64,000 nt of DNA from Hyphomicrobiales bacterium. GTDB lineage: Bacteria > Pseudomonadota > Alphaproteobacteria > Rhizobiales > Rhizobiaceae. The stretch covers positions 1 through 64,000 of the forward strand of contig UCEY01000020.1 of NCBI GenBank assembly GCA_900471605.1, given 5' to 3'. Below are positions 34,846 through 44,098 of this stretch, piece by piece; position 1 is the stretch's first letter, and each line of letters begins with the position of its first letter. Both the position numbers and the translations under genes were made by a program. The notes under the pieces are model-generated. The model was not told where the DNA came from, did not search any database, and saw nothing but the letters and a program-made list of their open reading frames with translations.

Positions 34846-35883
34846 GTGACAGGACACGTGACGCTTACTCACAAGGAACTCTATCAGCGGGTAGAGGCCA
34901 TTTTTCGCAAGGCGGGCCTCAACGATCCGCAATCACGCGCATTGGCCAAAGTCATTGCGGCGGGAGAGAGGGATGCCTGCAAGTCCCATGGTATCTACCG
35001 CATCGAGGGCGCTATGCGCACCGTGAAGGCGGGCAAGGTGAAGCCCGATGCCATCCCGGAACTGCTTGCCGCGGACGAGACGGCCATCGTCAAGGTCAAT
35101 GCGCGCGGCGGCTTTGCGAATGCCGCCTTCGAACTGGGTTTGCCGGAACTTGTGGCGCGGACGCGGCGCCTCGGTCTTGCGGCGCTGGTCATCAACGACT
35201 GCTCGCATTTTTCGGCCCTCTGGCCGGAGGTCGAGGCGGTTACCGGGGAAGGTCTTGCGGCGCTTGTCATGTGCCCCAGCTATGCGACCGTGGCGCCCGC
35301 CGGTGGCAGCAGGCCGCTGCTCGGCACCAATCCTTTCGCCTTCGGATGGCCGCGGCAGAACCAGTTTCCCTATGTCTTCGATTTCGCCACTTCCGTCGCC
35401 GCGCGCGGCGAGATCGAGCTTCACCGCCGTGCCGGCAAGCCGCTTCCGGAAGGCTGGGCGCTTGATGCCTCCGGCAAACCGACGACCGAGCCGGAGGCTG
35501 CACTGGCCGGCGCCATGCTGACTTTCGGTGGCCATAAGGGATCTGCGATCGGCACCATGATCGAACTGCTTGCCGGCATCATGATCGGTGACCTGACGAG
35601 CCCGGAAGTTCTCGATTATCTCGGCACCACGACGCTTGCGCCTTTCCATGGCGAACTCATCATCGCCATGTCGCCCCAGGCTTTCGCGGCCGGCCGGCCC
35701 GGCGACCCGTTTTCGCGTGCGGAGGTTCTATTCGACGCAATCGTCGGCCAGGGCGCACGGCTTCCCTCGCAGCGGCGTTTTGCAGCGCGCGCACGCGCGG
35801 ATGCCGAAGGCATCCTGCTGGCCGATGCGGAAATCGAACAGCTTGATCGGCTGCTTTCGCTCGGTCTGGACGCGGTTGTCTGA
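34846..35883 (+). CDS. Ldh family (malate/lactate dehydrogenase-like) NAD(P)H oxidoreductase, candidate cyclic-imine reductase
   Basis: 345 residues from GTG 34846 (VTGHVTLTHKELYQRVEAIF), chosen because GGAG sits about 8 nt upstream; the ATG at 34747 adds non-family residues. Family blocks are DACKSHGIYRIEG (catalytic His region), DCSHFSALWP, GTNPFAFGWPR and GGHKGSAIGTMIELLAG. The family (malate/ureidoglycolate dehydrogenases) also contains delta1-piperideine-2-carboxylate/delta1-pyrroline-2-carboxylate reductases. Next to a trans-3-hydroxyproline dehydratase the latter activity, giving L-proline, would complete the route. That assignment is inference. Confidence 0.85.
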   Translation: MTGHVTLTHKELYQRVEAIFRKAGLNDPQSRALAKVIAAGERDACKSHGIYRIEGAMRTVKAGKVKPDAIPELLAADETAIVKVNARGGFANAAFELGLPELVARTRRLGLAALVINDCSHFSALWPEVEAVTGEGLAALVMCPSYATVAPAGGSRPLLGTNPFAFGWPRQNQFPYVFDFATSVAARGEIELHRRAGKPLPEGWALDASGKPTTEPEAALAGAMLTFGGHKGSAIGTMIELLAGIMIGDLTSPEVLDYLGTTTLAPFHGELIIAMSPQAFAAGRPGDPFSRAEVLFDAIVGQGARLPSQRRFAARARADAEGILLADAEIEQLDRLLSLGLDAVV

Positions 35884-35903
35884 TCAACGGCAGCCCGCAA
35901 ACA

Positions 35904-35931
35904 AAAAAGCCCTCCGATCGGAGGGCTTTTT
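35904..35931. terminator. Bidirectional rho-independent terminator
   Basis: AAAAAGCCCTCCGATCGGAGGGCTTTTT is a near-perfect stem flanked by A-runs and T-runs. It lies between the rightward Ldh-type gene (stop 35883) and the leftward DapA-like gene (stop 35951), so it serves both convergent units. Confidence 0.92.
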
Positions 35932-35950
35932 GTTCCTGGCACGACCGTGT

Positions 35951-36913
35951 TCAGGCCTTGTATGCCTGTACGGCGCCGGGGAGCTTGCTCCACTCGGCAT
36001 ACCATGTGTTGAACAGGTTTAACTGCGTCTCGACATAACCGCGCTGGCTTTCAGAAAGCCGGTCGGTTTCGTTGAAGTGCAGCGTGTATTCCTTGTCGCC
36101 CTTCATCACCATCATGTGCTTGAAGAAGAGCACCAGGTCCGGGCCTTCGTCGAACGAGGACAGGACGGCAAGCGCCTGTTCCAGTTCGAGTGCGCGCTGG
36201 CGTGCATCGACATCGCCGCGGGCGGCCGCCTGGGAGAGATTGCAAAGGTGGATCACTTCCTTCGGCAGCACGTTGCCGATGCCGGTGATGGCGCCGGTCG
36301 CGCCGCAATTCACGAAGCCGTGGAAGACCGCGGTATCGACGCCGATCATCAACGACACCCCGTCGTCACGGCCGGTGATGTTTTCCGCCGCATAACGCAT
36401 GTCAGCCGGGCCGCCAAATTCCTTGAAGCCGACGAGGTTCGGGTGCTCGGCGCGAAGGCCGAAGAACAGTTCGGCGCGCGTCGCGAAACCGTAATAGGGG
36501 CTGTTGTAGATGACAGCCGGAAGGTCCGGAGCGGCGGACAGGATCGCCTTGAAGTGGGATTTCTGGGCTGCGACTACCGAACCGCGCGAGAGGACGCGTG
36601 GAATGACCATCAGGCCCTTGGCGCCGACCTTTTGCGCATGTGCGGCGTGCGCGACGGCGGAAGCCGTGTTGACCGCGCCGGTTCCGACGATAACCGGAAT
36701 GCCCGCAGCGGTCAGGCGCGCCACGCCTTCCATGCGCTGGGCATCCGTCAGAAGCGGCCAGTCCCCCATGGAGCCGCAGTAGACGACGGCCGACATGCCG
36801 GCTGCAATCAGTTCCTGTCCCTTGCGCACCAGCGCATCGAAGTCGGGTGTACGGTCATCCTTGCAAGGGGTCATCAGAGCCGGAATGACACCGGAAAAAA
36901 TGCTGGCTTTCAT
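35951..36913 (-). CDS. Dihydrodipicolinate synthase family (DapA-like) aldolase/deaminase
   Basis: 320 residues from ATG 36913 with AAGGAA upstream. It has the DapA barrel features: VIPALMTPCKDDRTPDFDALVRKGQELIAAG, Tyr136 in VIYNSPYYG and the Schiff-base Lys164 in LVGFKEFGG. The usual GTTGE motif is altered to YCGSMGDWP, so true DapA activity is unlikely. Relatives include hydroxyproline-pathway delta1-pyrroline-4-hydroxy-2-carboxylate deaminases and sugar-acid dehydratase/aldolases; in this neighbourhood the former is attractive but unproven. Confidence 0.85.
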   Translation of the reverse strand: MKASIFSGVIPALMTPCKDDRTPDFDALVRKGQELIAAGMSAVVYCGSMGDWPLLTDAQRMEGVARLTAAGIPVIVGTGAVNTASAVAHAAHAQKVGAKGLMVIPRVLSRGSVVAAQKSHFKAILSAAPDLPAVIYNSPYYGFATRAELFFGLRAEHPNLVGFKEFGGPADMRYAAENITGRDDGVSLMIGVDTAVFHGFVNCGATGAITGIGNVLPKEVIHLCNLSQAAARGDVDARQRALELEQALAVLSSFDEGPDLVLFFKHMMVMKGDKEYTLHFNETDRLSESQRGYVETQLNLFNTWYAEWSKLPGAVQAYKA

Positions 36914-37324
36914 CGCAAATTCCTTTTTTGAGCCGGGCCTTGAGCTGGCGCTGCGCATGCGGAATTTCGGCACGAGCCATCGCCTCGTGGCATCAGGTAG
37001 CATCTTGTATTCAACTTGTCGACAGGAAATTCGATGCCGAGTTCGATAACCGGTGCGTCATACAGCTTAAGCAGGTCTAGCTTGCTGGGCGCGCTGCCGA
37101 AGCGAGGTCTGACTACAGTTCGCGATGGTGAGAGCTCCTGGTCTCAGGTTCATCGATCGGATTCGAAGCCGGCTACGGCGCGAGATTGTGCGGCCGCAAT
37201 ATATTTTGCCCGATAAGTGAGCAGATGCAGCATTTGCACCAAAAAGGGCATTCTTCCGATTTTTGCTATTTACAAACAGACATGATCGTTTTTATCTTTA
37301 GGAAAATTGCGAACGAGGGACTTC
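36914..37324. other. 411-bp divergent control region, no gene seen
   Basis: The region separates the leftward DapA-like gene from the rightward prolidase. It turns AT-rich over about 37230-37310, where a promoter for the prolidase is likely. I found no convincing long dyad. A 66-codon open frame at 37016-37216 has no ribosome site or family resemblance and is not called. Confidence 0.4.
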
Positions 37325-38551
37325 ATGGACGGTTACATTCTTCACGGTGGCAAGGTTCTCGACGTCGATAACGGCGTGCTGCTCGATGGCGTTGAAGTGC
37401 AGGTCGAAGGCGACCGCATCGTCCGCATTTCGGCGCGGAAGATCGAGGCCGCAGGTCTGGAGCGCATCGACCTCAAGGGCCGGACACTGATGCCGGGCCT
37501 GATCGACGCACATGTGCATGTCATCGCAACGCTGGTCGATCTTGCCAAGAACGCCGAGCTTCCGTCCTCCCTTATCGCGCTGCGTGCACGCAAGATCATG
37601 CATGAGATGCTGATGCGCGGCTTTACCACGGTTCGCGACCTCGCCGGGGCGGACCTCGGGCTCAAGCTGGCGGTAGAGGAGGGGTTGATCGACGGGCCCC
37701 GGCTGGTCATCTGCGGCAAAGCGCTGAGCCAAACCGTCGGCCATTGCGATTACCGCGCCCGCAACGACAAGCGCGAATTGCATGCCGCCTCGCTTGGCGC
37801 ACTCGGGCGCATCGCCGATGGCGTTGACGAAGTTCGCCGCGCAACCCGCGAGGAGATCAAGGGCGGTGCCGAGTTCATCAAGATCATGGCGAACGGCGGT
37901 GTTTCCTCGCCCAACGATCCGATCCATGTGCTGCAATATTCCCGCGAGGAAATCCGCGCCATTGTCGAGGAGGCGGAAAATTACGGTCTCTACGTTTCCG
38001 CCCACACCTATTCCGATGCATCGATCCGGCGCGCGGTGGAATGCGGCGTGAAATCTCTCGAGCACTGCAACCTCATCACCCTGGAAACCGCGGAATTTGC
38101 CGCGCAAGCCGGTGCGATCGCCTGCCCGACCCTTGCCGCCTACGAAGGGCTTGCCCTGGAAGGGGCTGCTTTTGGTCTCGGCGCGGATTCCCAAGCCAAG
38201 ATAGACACCGTACGGACAGGTGGCCTGGAATCCCTTCGCCTCATGAAGGAAGCAGGTTTGCCGATGGGTTTCGGAACGGACCTGCTTGGGCAGCTGCACA
38301 AATATCAGTCGATGGAATTCGAGATCCGGGCCAAGGTTCTGTCGGCGCACGACATCCTCCATTCGGCGAGCAGGGTCTCCGCGAAGCTATGCATGATGGA
38401 GAACCGGATTGGCGTGATTGCGGAAGGCGCCTATGCGGATTTCGTGGTCGTCAATGGTAATCCGCTGGAGGACGTGGCGATCCTGTCGCGTCCTGAGGAG
38501 AGTCTCGCTGCCATCATTCGCGGCGGTACTTTCTACAAAAACACGCTTTGA
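37325..38551 (+). CDS. Amidohydrolase superfamily Xaa-Pro/Xaa-Hyp dipeptidase (COG1228 prolidase type)
   Basis: 408 residues from ATG 37325 (MDGYILHGG), with GAGGG upstream. Binuclear-metal residues are visible: HVHV in MPGLIDAHVHVIA, Lys186 in EFIKIMANGGV (the carboxylated lysine), His in YVSAHTYSD, His in KSLEHCN, and Asp in MGFGTDLLG. COG1228 members characterised as prolidases cleave Xaa-Pro and Xaa-hydroxyproline dipeptides. The hydroxyproline-type genes downstream support that reading. Imidazolonepropionase-type activity is less likely because no histidine genes are near. Confidence 0.82.
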   Translation: MDGYILHGGKVLDVDNGVLLDGVEVQVEGDRIVRISARKIEAAGLERIDLKGRTLMPGLIDAHVHVIATLVDLAKNAELPSSLIALRARKIMHEMLMRGFTTVRDLAGADLGLKLAVEEGLIDGPRLVICGKALSQTVGHCDYRARNDKRELHAASLGALGRIADGVDEVRRATREEIKGGAEFIKIMANGGVSSPNDPIHVLQYSREEIRAIVEEAENYGLYVSAHTYSDASIRRAVECGVKSLEHCNLITLETAEFAAQAGAIACPTLAAYEGLALEGAAFGLGADSQAKIDTVRTGGLESLRLMKEAGLPMGFGTDLLGQLHKYQSMEFEIRAKVLSAHDILHSASRVSAKLCMMENRIGVIAEGAYADFVVVNGNPLEDVAILSRPEESLAAIIRGGTFYKNTL

Positions 38552-38567
38552 AGGCGGTCTTCTTCTT

Positions 38568-38969
38568 ATGCACAAGCCGTTTGCTGTCTTTGTCGGCATC
38601 GTCGCGGTGAACCTGCCCTGTGTGCTGCTGACTTTGCGGAGCGTTTTCGAAGGCCTCGGCGAGAATGTCGAATACGCAGCTTCCAGCCTTGGGGCAAATC
38701 CGTTCGAGACCTTCGTGCTGGTCAAGCTGCCGCAGATCGTGCCGGGCATTCTCGCCGCAGTCGTGCTGTCCTTTATCCTGACGATGAATGCCTATGCGAC
38801 GCCGGTGCTTCTGGGCGGCCCGTCGTTCCGCATGATGTCGCCGATGATCGCCGGGGAAATATTGAACAAGGCAAACTGGCCATTCGGCGCTGCCCTGTCC
38901 TTCATCCTGTTGTCTGTGGCCGTCTCGATCACGGTTCTCGCTGGCTACTACATTAAACGACGATACTGA
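38568..38969 (+). pseudogene. N-terminally truncated spermidine/putrescine-type ABC permease fragment
   Basis: 133 residues beginning 16 bp after the prolidase stop. It contains only the second half of a PotB-like permease: the EAA loop (EYAASSLGANPFETFVLVKLPQIVPGI), then TMNAYATPVLLGGPSFRMMSPMIAG and the last helices. Full-length members have about 270-290 residues, so four helices are missing. No cognate ATPase or binding protein is adjacent (the next genes are LivG/LivF types). It is probably the remnant of a transporter lost by deletion. Confidence 0.75.
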
Positions 38970-39030
38970 CCTCTCGAGACGATGCTACCACGTCAGACGG
39001 ATCGGTTCGGTTTTCTTCAATGGGGTTGAA

Positions 39031-39786
39031 ATGCTGGAAATCAGCGGAGTAACGCGAAACTTTGGCGGGGTTCACGCCCTGTCCGGCGTCGACCTGACCG
39101 TCGCCAAAGGCGGTATCGTCGGCATGATCGGGCCTAACGGCGCCGGCAAGACGACGCTCTTCAATTGCATTTCCGGCGTGCTTCCGGTGTCGAGCGGCGA
39201 AATCCGGTTCCAGGGAACCCGCATCGACGGCATGCGGCCGGATGAGATTTCGGGCAGGGGCCTGGTGCGCAGCTTCCAGATCGCTCGTGGTTTTCCGCGG
39301 CTGACCGTCTTCGAAAGCCTGATGCTTTACGGCACGGATCAGCCGGGCGAGGGCCTCATTCAGTCCCTGATGCGGGGGAAGGCGAGCATCGATCGCGAAA
39401 AGCAGCTCATCGACAAGGCGCTCGGTATCGCCGAGCGGCTGAGGCTTTCGCATGTGCTGGACAACAAGGCATCCGACCTGTCCGGCGGGCAGAAGAAGCT
39501 TCTGGAAATCGGTCGGGCGATGATGCGCGATCCGGCCATGCTGCTGCTCGACGAACCGATGGCGGGCGTCAATCCGTCGCTCGTTCGCGAGATTGGCGAA
39601 CGTCTTGTCACCATCGCCTCGGAAGGCGTCACCATCGTGCTGATCGAGCATCAGATGGACCTGATTTCGCGGCTCTGCGACCACGTCATCGTCATGGCCG
39701 ACGGCAAAAAGATGATCGAGGGCACCTTCGATTTCGTGGCTGGCAACAAGGATGTGCAGAACGCTTACATGGGGTCTCGCAAATGA
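39031..39786 (+). CDS. livG: Branched-chain-type ABC transporter ATP-binding protein (LivG)
   Basis: 251 residues. Walker A GPNGAGKTTLFNCI, the LivG-specific stretch RGLVRSFQIARGFPRLTVFESL, signature LSGGQKKLLEIGRAM, and Walker B MLLLDEPMAGVNPS. The last four bases overlap the LivF start (ATGA). Together with LivF it drives the LivH/LivM channel. In this cluster the substrate is probably hydroxyproline or a Hyp-containing dipeptide rather than Leu/Ile/Val; that is inference. Confidence 0.93.
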   Translation: MLEISGVTRNFGGVHALSGVDLTVAKGGIVGMIGPNGAGKTTLFNCISGVLPVSSGEIRFQGTRIDGMRPDEISGRGLVRSFQIARGFPRLTVFESLMLYGTDQPGEGLIQSLMRGKASIDREKQLIDKALGIAERLRLSHVLDNKASDLSGGQKKLLEIGRAMMRDPAMLLLDEPMAGVNPSLVREIGERLVTIASEGVTIVLIEHQMDLISRLCDHVIVMADGKKMIEGTFDFVAGNKDVQNAYMGSRK

Positions 39787-40490
39787 GTGTCTTGGCCGTC
39801 GAGAACGTCATCGCTGGTTATTCCGTCGGTGACCAGATCCTCAAGGGCGTCAACTTTCACGTCGGCGCGCGCGAGATCGTCTGCGTGGTCGGTCCCAATG
39901 GCGCCGGCAAATCGACGCTGTTGAAAACCATTGCCGGACTGCTGCGGCCTTCGGAAGGCAGCATCGTCTATGACGGTGCGCCGATCAACGGCATGAAGCC
40001 GCATGACGTCTCGCGCCACGGGATCGCATTCGTGCCGCAGGAGCACAATGTTTTCGGGAACATGACCGTCTACGAAAACCTGGAAATGGGCGGATACATC
40101 GCGCCAAAGCATTTCCGCGCCCGCGCCGACGAGGTGATGAAACACTTCCCCATCCTGCTCAAGAAAAAGACCCAGCTCGCAAGGACGCTTTCCGGCGGCC
40201 AACGCCAGTTGCTGGCGGTCGGGATGGCGCTGATGGTGGATCCTGGCCTTATCCTGCTCGACGAGCCGACCGCGGGTCTTTCCCCGGCGGCGGCAGACGA
40301 GCTTTTCGCTGAAATCCGCAAACTCCGCGATGCGGGCAAGGCGATCGCGCTCGTCGAACAGAATGCGCGCGAAGCCATGGCGATCTCCGACCGGACCTAC
40401 ATCCTGGTCGACGGCAAGAACAGCATCGAGGGACCCTCCCCGGAACTGCTGGCCAACGAGGACATCAACCGGATGTTCCTCGGGGGGTAG
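39783..40490 (+). CDS. livF: Branched-chain-type ABC transporter ATP-binding protein (LivF)
   Basis: 235 residues, the LivF length. Walker A GPNGAGKSTLLKTIAGLL, GIAFVPQEHNVFGNMTVYENLEMG (typical LivF Q-loop), signature LSGGQRQLLAVGMAL, Walker B LILLDEPTAGLSP. It overlaps livG by 4 bp, indicating coupling. The binding-protein gene follows after 38 bp. Confidence 0.93.
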   Translation: MSVLAVENVIAGYSVGDQILKGVNFHVGAREIVCVVGPNGAGKSTLLKTIAGLLRPSEGSIVYDGAPINGMKPHDVSRHGIAFVPQEHNVFGNMTVYENLEMGGYIAPKHFRARADEVMKHFPILLKKKTQLARTLSGGQRQLLAVGMALMVDPGLILLDEPTAGLSPAAADELFAEIRKLRDAGKAIALVEQNAREAMAISDRTYILVDGKNSIEGPSPELLANEDINRMFLGG

Positions 40491-40528
40491 AACTCAAACT
40501 TCGGCAAACGCAAAGAAAAGGGAACGCA

Positions 40529-41716
40529 ATGAACAGAAGAGAATTTCTTTCCGCATCCGCCATCGTCGCCGGCAGCCTTTGCGCTCCTGGCATCCTGCGG
40601 GCAGAGACGGTCATCAAGCTTGGCGTCCTGACGCCGCTGACCGGCGCCGGTGCCTCCGACGGCCCGCGCATGGTCAAGGCGATGCAGGCTGTCGTCGAAG
40701 AGGTCAACAAGGCCGGCGGCGTAATCGGCCGGTCGATCGAACTCGTCGTGGAGGACGACCAGACAAACCCCGAAGCCGCCGTGCGCGCTGCGCAGAAGCT
40801 GGTCGGTGTCGATCGCGTTCCGGTGATCATGGGCACCTGGGCTTCGGCCGTCACTTCGGCCGTGGCGCCGGTGTGCTGGGAGAGCAAGACCTGCCTGATG
40901 ACCGTGTCGGGCGCGGACTCGATTACCCAACTGCCGCACCAGGGCTATATCTTTCGCACGCAGCCGAACACCGCGCTGCAGGCGACCAAGCATGCCGAAT
41001 ATATCGCGTCCGTCGGCGCCAAGAAGGTGTTCTACGTGGCGGTGCAGACCCCGTTCGCAGCAACGATGCGCGAGCAGATCGCCTCCGTGCTCACCGCAAA
41101 GGGCTCCTCGCTCGTCGGCGGCCTGATCTATGAGTCGAACAAGACGAGCTACCGTTCGGAGATCGACAGCGCCATCGCGGCCAAGCCCGATTTCATTTAC
41201 CTCAACAGCTATTCGCCGGATCTCACCGTCCTGCTCAAGGATCTCTATCGCGCCGGTTATTCGGGTGGCCGCATCACGCAATCCTACGCCTATACGAGCA
41301 AGGTGGCCGAAGGCATCCAGGCCGATGTTACCGATGGACTCATTACCGTACAGCCATCCAGCGACGTCGGCAGCGAAGCGTATTCGCTGGTTCAAAAGCG
41401 TTTGAGCAACCCGGCAGCGGATTCCTACGAGGCGCAGGCGACCGACTGGATCAGCCTTGCACTCCTTGCCGTCCAGAAATCCGGCAAAGTCGTCGGAACC
41501 GATATCCGCGATGCCGTTCGCCTGATCTCCCAAGGTGGCGGTACCAAGGTCTATTCGGCGGCTGAAGGCTTGAAGCTTCTGCAGCAGGGCAAGGATGTCA
41601 ACTATGACGGTGCCAGCGGCAACTGCGACTTCAACGAGAAGGGTGACATCATGGATTGCCGCTTCCGTTACAGCGCGGCCAAGGGCGGCAAGATCGAATT
41701 GATCAAGATCGTCTGA
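40529..41716 (+). CDS. Branched-chain-type ABC transporter substrate-binding protein (LivK family)
   Basis: 395 residues with a twin-arginine-like signal (MNRREFLSASAIVAGSLCAPGILRA). The type I periplasmic-binding fold is clear: IKLGVLTPLTGAGASDGPRMVKAM, VVEDDQTNPEAAVRAAQKLV, VIMGTWASAVTSAVAPVC, and SPDLTVLLKDLYRAGYSG. Tat export would place it folded in the periplasm. The family binds amino acids, amides and aromatic acids. It lies between the ATPases and the permeases of the same operon. Confidence 0.92.
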   Translation: MNRREFLSASAIVAGSLCAPGILRAETVIKLGVLTPLTGAGASDGPRMVKAMQAVVEEVNKAGGVIGRSIELVVEDDQTNPEAAVRAAQKLVGVDRVPVIMGTWASAVTSAVAPVCWESKTCLMTVSGADSITQLPHQGYIFRTQPNTALQATKHAEYIASVGAKKVFYVAVQTPFAATMREQIASVLTAKGSSLVGGLIYESNKTSYRSEIDSAIAAKPDFIYLNSYSPDLTVLLKDLYRAGYSGGRITQSYAYTSKVAEGIQADVTDGLITVQPSSDVGSEAYSLVQKRLSNPAADSYEAQATDWISLALLAVQKSGKVVGTDIRDAVRLISQGGGTKVYSAAEGLKLLQQGKDVNYDGASGNCDFNEKGDIMDCRFRYSAAKGGKIELIKIV

Positions 41717-41729
41717 TCGGGGATAGCAG

Positions 41730-42590
41730 ATGAACGTTCTCCAGTTGATTGCGAACGGGATCATGGCGGGAAGCATTCTCGCCATTCCGGCCATCGGATT
41801 GACGGCAATGTATTCCGTGCTCCGGTTCCCCAATTTTGCGATCGCTTCGCATGCCACAGTCGGCGCATTTGCCGGCTGGGTCGCGAATTCCGTTTACGGG
41901 TTCTCGGTACTGCCGTCACTTGCGATAGCACTTCTGATCAGCGGGCTCGTCGGCCTGCTGACCGACGAACTGATCCTGAAACCGTTTAGGTCGGCCGGCG
42001 TCATCACGACGGCCATCGGTTCGCTCGCCCTGACGATCGGACTGGAGAACGTCGTCCGCCTTTTCTTCGGAAACGACCTGCGTGGATACGACTTGCCCTT
42101 GGCACGCGACATCATTGTGGGGGGCATTCACCTCGGCCCGCAGCAATTGAACAATCTTGCAGTGTCGATAGTCGTCATGGCACTGGTCTTCGGCTTTCTT
42201 TTCTTCACCCGCATGGGAAAGGCGATGCGGGCTGTGGCCGACAATCCACGGCTGGCTGATATCAAGGGCATCGATTCCCGGATCGTGGCGCGTATTGCCT
42301 CCTTCATGGGCATGGGGCTCGCCGGTCTGGGCGGAATGCTGATCGGACTCGATTCCTCGATCGACCCGCTGACAGGCTTTCGCTCCATGCTGCCGATTTT
42401 CGCCGCAGCCGTGGTTGGCGGCCTCGGCAGTATTCCGGGGGCGGTGGCGGGGGCCTTGGTGATCGGCATCGCCGAGGAATTGTCGCTTCTCGCGTTGCCG
42501 GCAAGTTACAAGTCCGCCGTAGCCTTCATCGCGATCATGCTCATCCTGACGCTTCGCCCCCAGGGGCTTTTCGGACGCGAGGCCAACTAG
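41730..42590 (+). CDS. livH: Branched-chain-type ABC transporter permease (LivH)
   Basis: 286 residues, about eight hydrophobic segments. LivH features include QLIANGIMAGSILAIPAIGLTAMYSVLRFPNFA, KPFRSAGVITTAIGSLAL, and the coupling loop MGKAMRAVADNPRLADIKGID followed by VVGGLGSIPGAVAGALVIG. It lies 13 bp after the binding-protein gene and 1 bp before livM. Confidence 0.93.
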   Translation: MNVLQLIANGIMAGSILAIPAIGLTAMYSVLRFPNFAIASHATVGAFAGWVANSVYGFSVLPSLAIALLISGLVGLLTDELILKPFRSAGVITTAIGSLALTIGLENVVRLFFGNDLRGYDLPLARDIIVGGIHLGPQQLNNLAVSIVVMALVFGFLFFTRMGKAMRAVADNPRLADIKGIDSRIVARIASFMGMGLAGLGGMLIGLDSSIDPLTGFRSMLPIFAAAVVGGLGSIPGAVAGALVIGIAEELSLLALPASYKSAVAFIAIMLILTLRPQGLFGREAN

Positions 42591-42591
42591 C

Positions 42592-43536
42592 ATGGAAATC
42601 TATATCATCAGCATGTGCGTCGTGGCTGGCATTTATGCGGTCATGGCGCTGGGTCTCAACGTCATGTGGGGCATGGCCGGTCTCGTCAACCTGGGTCTGG
42701 TCGGATCGGCCGCCGCAGGCGCCTATACGAGCGCGATCCTGACCAAGACATTCGCGATACCGATCCCGCTCGGAATCATGGCGGGCGCCATCGTTGCGGC
42801 GGCCGTCGGGGCGGTCCTGTCATTGGTGACTCGCCGTCTGAAGGAACATTACCTGGCGATCGTCACGCTCGGATTTGCCGAAACGATCCGCATCGTCGCT
42901 TCCAATGAAATCTGGCTGACCAATGGCACCGACGGAATTTCCGGCATTGCCGGCCCGTTCCGGGCCGATCTCACGCCGTTCCAGTACAACCTCGTCTATC
43001 TCGGGATCGTCTTGCTGGTCCTCCTTGGACTTTATGTCTGCTGCCAGCGCATTTCGTATTCGCCGTTAGGCCGTGTTTTGCGGGCGGTGCGCGATGACGA
43101 CATGGTGGTCAGCGTCGCCGGCAAGAACGCGCAGTCATTCAAGTTGAAGGCCTTTTCCATCGGTTCCGGCATCATCGGCCTGGCAGGCGGGCTTTATGCG
43201 CACTACACGTCGTTCATCTCGCCGGACCTCTTCGTGCCGCTGCTCACGCTCTACGTGAAGCTGTCGCTTCTCGTCGGTGGTGTCGGGAACAATCGGGGCG
43301 CCGTTGTCGGGGCCGCCCTCATCATCCTCATTCTGGAAGGCTCGCGCTTCGTCGTCCCGTTTATTCCCTACATTTCGCCGGCGCAGGGTGCGGCGATCCG
43401 CGAGCTATTCCTCAGCGCGACCCTTCTCATCGTTCTGCGGTTCAGGGTGACCGGCCTGATACCCGAACCACACGATCATCCTGTCATTCCGCGCCCCGGA
43501 ACCGCCACGGCCGGAACATCCATCAAAGCATTCTGA
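42592..43536 (+). CDS. livM: Branched-chain-type ABC transporter permease (LivM)
   Basis: 314 residues. LivM features include MALGLNVMWGMAGLVNLGLVGSAAAGAYTSAIL, RLKEHYLAIVTLGFAETIRI, NGTDGISGIAGPF, and the coupling loop YSPLGRVLRAVRDDDMVVSVAGKNAQSFKLKAF. It forms the channel with LivH. The GAF-domain gene follows 15 bp downstream. Confidence 0.93.
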   Translation: MEIYIISMCVVAGIYAVMALGLNVMWGMAGLVNLGLVGSAAAGAYTSAILTKTFAIPIPLGIMAGAIVAAAVGAVLSLVTRRLKEHYLAIVTLGFAETIRIVASNEIWLTNGTDGISGIAGPFRADLTPFQYNLVYLGIVLLVLLGLYVCCQRISYSPLGRVLRAVRDDDMVVSVAGKNAQSFKLKAFSIGSGIIGLAGGLYAHYTSFISPDLFVPLLTLYVKLSLLVGGVGNNRGAVVGAALIILILEGSRFVVPFIPYISPAQGAAIRELFLSATLLIVLRFRVTGLIPEPHDHPVIPRPGTATAGTSIKAF

Positions 43537-43551
43537 AAGGAACATATCCTC

Positions 43552-44052
43552 ATGAAAACCAAGGCCCCGGTCCTGGAAGACGTCGCACGTCTGGTTTCCG
43601 TCATCACTGCACGCAACGATATTGCGGAAACTGCGCAGCTTCTGGATGACATCATTCAGGCGCGCTATGGTCACAAGCTCTTTACCCTGTTCCGTATTGT
43701 CGAAAACGGAGAGGCGGTCGAGCGCCTGCATTCCAGCGATAGGGTCGCCTACCCGGCGCGCGGACGCAAGAAGCGGGAGGATACCGTCTGGGGGCGCGTC
43801 GTGTTCGGGGAAGGCAATGTCCTCATTTCGCGGAATGCTGAGGATATCCGGGTCAATTTTCCAGATTACGATGTTATCTTCGGCCTTGGCATCAACAGCA
43901 TGATCAACATCCCCGTCGTCTGGGAGGGCAAGGTGATCGGCTCGGCCAATCTCTCCCACCAGGACGAGGGTTTCTTCGAGGATAAGGACGGCGATTATCT
44001 GGCCATGCTCGTCGGCATCGTTGCGCCCGTCGTCGCCAGCACACTAGACTGA
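43552..44052 (+). CDS. Small GAF-domain protein
   Basis: 166 residues forming a single GAF domain (IAETAQLLDDIIQARYGHKLFTLFRIVENGEAV ... VFGEGNVLISRNAEDIRVNFPDYDVIFGLGINSMINIPVVWEGKVIGSANLSHQDEGFF). There is no attached kinase or DNA-binding domain. It sits in the operon between the LivM gene and the dehydratase, 46 bp before the latter. Free-standing GAF proteins of this kind occur in several amino-acid catabolic operons; a ligand-sensing or catalytic role is unknown. Confidence 0.85.
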   Translation: MKTKAPVLEDVARLVSVITARNDIAETAQLLDDIIQARYGHKLFTLFRIVENGEAVERLHSSDRVAYPARGRKKREDTVWGRVVFGEGNVLISRNAEDIRVNFPDYDVIFGLGINSMINIPVVWEGKVIGSANLSHQDEGFFEDKDGDYLAMLVGIVAPVVASTLD

Positions 44053-44098
44053 CTGCCGACCTTATTGTCCTGATCGATGATCGCCTGGAAGAACGAGC

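Noticed and set aside
35951-36913. True dihydrodipicolinate synthase (lysine biosynthesis)
   Set aside because: The GTTGE motif is altered (YCGSMGDWP) and no lysine genes are adjacent, so only family membership is claimed.
37016-37216. 66-codon frame in the divergent gap
   Set aside because: No ribosome site, no family resemblance, and it lies in the promoter region of the prolidase gene.
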